17,437 bases of DNA from Promethearchaeota archaeon. Lineage in GTDB: Archaea; Asgardarchaeota; Lokiarchaeia; Sigynarchaeales; MK-D1. The notes below the pieces were generated by a model that was given only the letters and a program-made list of their open reading frames with translations, did not search any database and had not been told where the DNA came from. The DNA lies in NCBI GenBank assembly GCA_016839385.1, contig JAEOUK010000669.1, positions 1-17,437 on the forward strand, in the 5' to 3' direction. Below, in pieces: positions 14,764-17,437 of the stretch (the first letter of the stretch is position 1; the number at the start of each line of letters is the position of its first letter). The translations under genes were made by a program, and so were the position numbers.

Positions 14764-14800
14764 CTTTTTTTATTTTCATTATACTATAGTTTTTTTATTA
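14764..14800 (+). terminator. T-rich stretch after nfu
   Basis: A run of seven T (14765-14771) followed by TATTTTC and another run of seven T further on lies in the gap between nfu and the GAPDH gene. Such tracts terminate archaeal RNA polymerase without a hairpin. It may separate nfu from the glycolytic pair. Confidence 0.35.
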
Positions 14801-14838
14801 ATATTGATTCATTTAATCAGTCTTTAAGGTAAAGAAAA

Positions 14839-15840
14839 ATGTCACACAAAGTAGCAATAAATGGAATGGGACGTATAGGCAGAGCAACCTTGAAAATTTT
14901 GATGGATACTCCAGAATTGGAGCTTGTTGCAGTTAATGATATCGTTCCGATAGAAAATATCGCGTATCTTATAAAATATGATTCTGTATATGGAAGATAC
15001 AAGAAAAAAGTAGAAGTAAAGGATTCAAATTTAATTCTTGATGGGAAGACTATTGTTTATTCTCAAGAACGAGATCCTACCAAACTTCCATGGGGCAAAT
15101 TGAATGTAGAACTTGTATTTGAAAGCACAGGTATCTTCACTAAAACAGAAGATCTCAAAAAACACATTCAAGCTGGAGCTAAATATGCAGTATTATCTGC
15201 TCCTACAAAATCTAGTGATATGCCAACTATAGTACACGGTGTAAATAGTCCAGATAATAAACCAGTAATTTTTTCATGTGCATCATGCACCACTAATTGT
15301 ATCACTCCTGTTGTAGAAATTATGGATCGACGAATTGGAGTGGAAAAAGCAATTATGACTACCGTACATGCGTATACTTCTACGCAAGCTTTAGTAGATG
15401 CACCGATTCCAAAAGATTTCACTCGAGGTCGAGCCGCTGCGCTTAATTTTGTACCAACAACAACGGGTGCAGCAATTGCTACAACTTTAGCATTACCTCA
15501 ACTAAAAGGGAAATTTGATGGTTCTGCAATTCGAGGTCCTGTACCAGTAGGTTCTTTAGCTGATATCACTTTTATTACTAAAAGAAATACCTCAGAGGAA
15601 GAAATTGAAAAAATTTTCATTGAAGAAGTTAAATCTGAACGGTATAGAGAAGTGCTTGGCATTGCTGAAGATCCTATTGCTTCATCGGATATCATTGGTG
15701 ATACACGAGCATCGATAGTGGATCTACGTATGACGAAGGTAGTTGATGGAAATTTAGTAAAGATCATGACTTGGTACGACAATGAGTGGGGATATACAAG
15801 TCAGATGGTTCGTGAGGCAAAAAGAGTTCTCATGAATTAA
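14839..15840 (+). CDS. gap: Glyceraldehyde-3-phosphate dehydrogenase, bacterial/eukaryotic type
   Basis: The enzyme converts glyceraldehyde 3-phosphate, phosphate and NAD(P)+ to 1,3-bisphosphoglycerate. The sequence has the Rossmann motif AINGMGRIGRATL (6-18) and Asp34 at the end of the second strand (AVNDI), which usually favours NAD+. The catalytic block is SCASCTTNC (146-154) with Cys150, and His177 lies in VHAYTSTQ. RGRAAALNFVPTTTGAA (197-212) and WYDNEWGYTSQMV (312-324) complete the set. All of these belong to the class I enzyme of bacteria and eukaryotes. Most archaea instead use a distantly related class II enzyme. The length, 333 residues, is typical. AAGGT at 14826-14830 precedes the ATG by 8 bases. 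PGK follows after 30 bases, so the pair is co-transcribed. Confidence 0.97.
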   Translation: MSHKVAINGMGRIGRATLKILMDTPELELVAVNDIVPIENIAYLIKYDSVYGRYKKKVEVKDSNLILDGKTIVYSQERDPTKLPWGKLNVELVFESTGIFTKTEDLKKHIQAGAKYAVLSAPTKSSDMPTIVHGVNSPDNKPVIFSCASCTTNCITPVVEIMDRRIGVEKAIMTTVHAYTSTQALVDAPIPKDFTRGRAAALNFVPTTTGAAIATTLALPQLKGKFDGSAIRGPVPVGSLADITFITKRNTSEEEIEKIFIEEVKSERYREVLGIAEDPIASSDIIGDTRASIVDLRMTKVVDGNLVKIMTWYDNEWGYTSQMVREAKRVLMN

Positions 15841-15870
15841 CTATTCTTTCTCTATGGAGATTAATATAGC

Positions 15871-17076
15871 ATGTCACAAATGAAATTCAAAAGCATTGAA
15901 GATTTCAATCTCGTTGAGAAAAAAGTCCTGTTGAGAGTGGATATAAATTCCAGTATCGATGTTGAAAACAATTGTATCCGAGAGGATCCTCGCATTCGAG
16001 CAATTCTGCCGACTTTGGATGCTTTAAAAGAATCAGCAGTTGTTTTAATAGCCCATCAAAGTAGACCAGGAGAAAAAGACTTTATTTCATTGAAGCTTCA
16101 TGCAGAAAAAATTGATTCATATCTGCCTGGTAGGGTTCAATTTGTGGAGGACATTTTTGGAGAAAAAGCAATTCAAGCGATAAGAGCTCTCAAGCCGGGT
16201 AAAATACTTGTATTAGATAATATCAGGAAATGGGATCGTGAAAATTCAGAGAGTTCGATAGAAGAAGCAGAACAAACCGAACTCATCCAAAAATTATCCC
16301 CTCTCTTTGATTTCTTTATTAATGATGCGTTTGGAGCAGCTCATCGTGCTCAACCTTCTTTAATCGGATGGCCTACACTTATTGGTGGTCCTCTAGTGAA
16401 GAAAGAGTTAGATATGGTAAACAAGATATTCAACCCGGTACACCCTTCAATAATGCTTGTTGGTGGTGCTAAAGCAGATGATAAATTTAGAACATTAAAA
16501 TTCAACCTAGAACAAGGAAACGTAGATAAAGTTTTGATAGCCGGTTTGACAGCATCCATGATCTTCTTGGTAAAAGGCATAAAACTTTCCGAAATTGATA
16601 CTAAGTTAGTAAAAAAATATGCTGATAAATTGAAGAATGAGATTCTCGAAGTTTTAAATAAATACAATGAAAAGATAGTACTTCCTCTGGATATTGCCAG
16701 TGAAATAGATGGAAATAGAGAAGAATTTTCAATAGAGAATACGACAATTCTGTCTCATTCAATTGGGGATATAGGATCAAAAACTCAGAATTTATACTCA
16801 AATTTTATTAAATCGGCAAAAACAGTTGTGGCAAATGGACCTCCAGGGATTTTTGAACAAGAAATTTTCCGACAAGGAACTTATGCACTTATTGATGCAA
16901 TGAATGATTCTGATGCATTTTGTGTCATTGGTGGAGGAGATATGGGTACTGCAGCAGAAATGTCAGGAAAGGTCGGAAAAATCACCATTTCTACTGGTGG
17001 GGGTGCATTATTGGATATCCTTTCTGGAAATAAAGTTCCATTGCTTCAAGCATTAGAATCTAAAGCACCAAACTAA
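15871..17076 (+). CDS. pgk: Phosphoglycerate kinase, archaeal type
   Basis: PGK transfers the acyl phosphate of 1,3-bisphosphoglycerate to ADP (or runs in reverse), the step next to GAPDH. The sequence follows the archaeal form: VLLRVDINSSID (19-30), REDPRIRAILPTLD, VVLIAHQSRPG (57-67), a downstream INDAFGAAHRAQPSLIG block, LVGGAKADDKF, ANGPPGIFE, GGGDMGTAAEMSGK and ISTGGGALLDILSG near the end. The segment at KILVLDNIRKWDRENSE replaces the common EN(V/L)RF; it is a local oddity. The glycine-rich GGGDMG replaces the usual GGGH/DT. The length, 401 residues, is normal. GGAGA at 15856-15860 favours the ATG at 15871 over the one at 15880. It is convergent with the dehydrogenase fragment. Confidence 0.95.
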   Translation: MSQMKFKSIEDFNLVEKKVLLRVDINSSIDVENNCIREDPRIRAILPTLDALKESAVVLIAHQSRPGEKDFISLKLHAEKIDSYLPGRVQFVEDIFGEKAIQAIRALKPGKILVLDNIRKWDRENSESSIEEAEQTELIQKLSPLFDFFINDAFGAAHRAQPSLIGWPTLIGGPLVKKELDMVNKIFNPVHPSIMLVGGAKADDKFRTLKFNLEQGNVDKVLIAGLTASMIFLVKGIKLSEIDTKLVKKYADKLKNEILEVLNKYNEKIVLPLDIASEIDGNREEFSIENTTILSHSIGDIGSKTQNLYSNFIKSAKTVVANGPPGIFEQEIFRQGTYALIDAMNDSDAFCVIGGGDMGTAAEMSGKVGKITISTGGGALLDILSGNKVPLLQALESKAPN

Positions 17077-17095
17077 TTTTTTTAATATTCTTTTT
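17077..17095 (+). terminator. T-tracts after pgk
   Basis: Seven T directly follow the pgk stop codon and a second run of five T follows within 20 bases. This is a plausible archaeal T-tract terminator for the gap-pgk unit. It overlaps the last codons of the convergent dehydrogenase gene. Confidence 0.45.
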
Positions 17096-17437
17096 CTAAA
17101 TCTACAACATTCAAAAAATCTGTTCTACTGTCGCAGAATCGATGTATATTTTCAATTACTTCATCCCATCTTTGTAAATCATCAAAGGGAGACGCTGCAC
17201 GATGAGGAGACATGACTATATTATCAAGGTTGTAGAATGGAAAGTGAGCTGGATTTTTTCTTCCCTCTGCATCAGGTTCTGGATTATAATTGTACCAAAC
17301 ATCTAATGCAGCGCCGACAAGTTTTTTTGACTTCAAGCTCGTAAACAAAGCTTCTTCATTTACTATTGGCCCTCGACTGATATTTACTAATAATGATGAC
17401 TTATTTTTTGTGAAAATTTCAAGTTCTTTTTCCGCAA
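17082..17437 (-). CDS. D-2-hydroxyacid dehydrogenase family, C-terminal part (5' end outside window)
   Basis: The frame runs off the right edge, so only the last 118 residues are present. They read SSLLVNISRGPIVNEEAL, then KKLVGAALDVW and NIVMSPHRAA. In this family the Arg of SRG, a Glu after ALDV and the His of SPH form the catalytic triad region, and NPEPD plus SPHRA supply the Glu and His here. Members include phosphoglycerate dehydrogenase (SerA), glyoxylate/hydroxypyruvate reductase and D-lactate dehydrogenase; the fragment is too short to decide. The insert YNYNPEPDAEGRKNPAHFPF between ALDVW and NLDNI is longer than the usual EP...L. A TTG at 17348 is internal. Proximity to pgk would suit a phosphoglycerate-linked role, but the genes converge. 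Confidence 0.85.
   Translation of the reverse strand, partial: AEKELEIFTKNKSSLLVNISRGPIVNEEALFTSLKSKKLVGAALDVWYNYNPEPDAEGRKNPAHFPFYNLDNIVMSPHRAASPFDDLQRWDEVIENIHRFCDSRTDFLNVVDLEKEY

Noticed and set aside
14305..14820. Exact 13-base repeat TTCATTTAATCAG at 14305-14317 and 14808-14820
   Set aside because: A few matches of this length are expected by chance in AT-rich sequence of this size, and the two copies have different positions relative to genes.
15168..15782. Open frames antisense to the GAPDH gene
   Set aside because: They mirror the codon pattern of a clearly conserved gene, have no ribosome binding site and encode nothing recognisable.

Overview
The window looks like part of an Asgard archaeal genome. 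It is AT-rich and densely packed. It carries eukaryote-like membrane and cytoskeletal genes: an actin-related protein, a Vps4-type AAA ATPase with an MIT-like N-terminus, a Vps25-like ESCRT-II subunit and a probable longin-domain protein. These sit beside plainly archaeal enzymes (archaeal phosphoglycerate kinase, the archaeal pyruvate-kinase-C-terminal-like family) and a bacterial/eukaryotic-type GAPDH. That mix points to Asgard archaea, possibly the Heimdallarchaeia side, but the lineage cannot be fixed from sequence reading alone.

Layout. 3-2096 (+): the end of an FtsX-type permease, its ABC ATPase, and a PK_C-like protein that seems to start at an ATT codon. 2100-4146 (-): FolD and an exported, membrane-anchored alpha/alpha-toroid (prenyltransferase/squalene-cyclase-like) protein. 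4229-5797 (-): an actin-related protein with two zinc ribbons inserted inside the actin fold. 5941-7435 (+): a GFO/IDH/MocA oxidoreductase and a 70-residue winged-helix-like protein. 7430-8260 (-): a TIM-barrel sugar isomerase/AP-endonuclease-2 family protein. 8310-10534 (-): the ESCRT pair Vps25-like and Vps4. 10689-12249 (-): a HAL2-like bisphosphate nucleotidase overlapped by a membrane-anchored protein of unknown function. 12390-13181 (+): a CinA/MoCF-fold protein. 13184-14299 (-): an operon of a longin-like protein and a long coiled-coil protein. 14477-17076 (+): an Nfu iron-sulfur scaffold domain, GAPDH and PGK. 17082 to the end (-): the C-terminal part of a D-2-hydroxyacid dehydrogenase.

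Taken together, the minus-strand genes between about 4.2 and 14.3 kb form a loose neighbourhood for membrane remodelling and cytoskeleton (actin relative, ESCRT-II, Vps4, longin, coiled coil), interrupted by metabolic genes. The two most notable points are the zinc-ribbon actin, which also lacks the residues actin uses for ATP hydrolysis, and the longin/coiled-coil pair. GAPDH and PGK form a two-gene unit for adjacent glycolytic/gluconeogenic steps. No rRNA, tRNA, CRISPR array or mobile element was seen, and no gene-free stretch exceeds about 180 bases.
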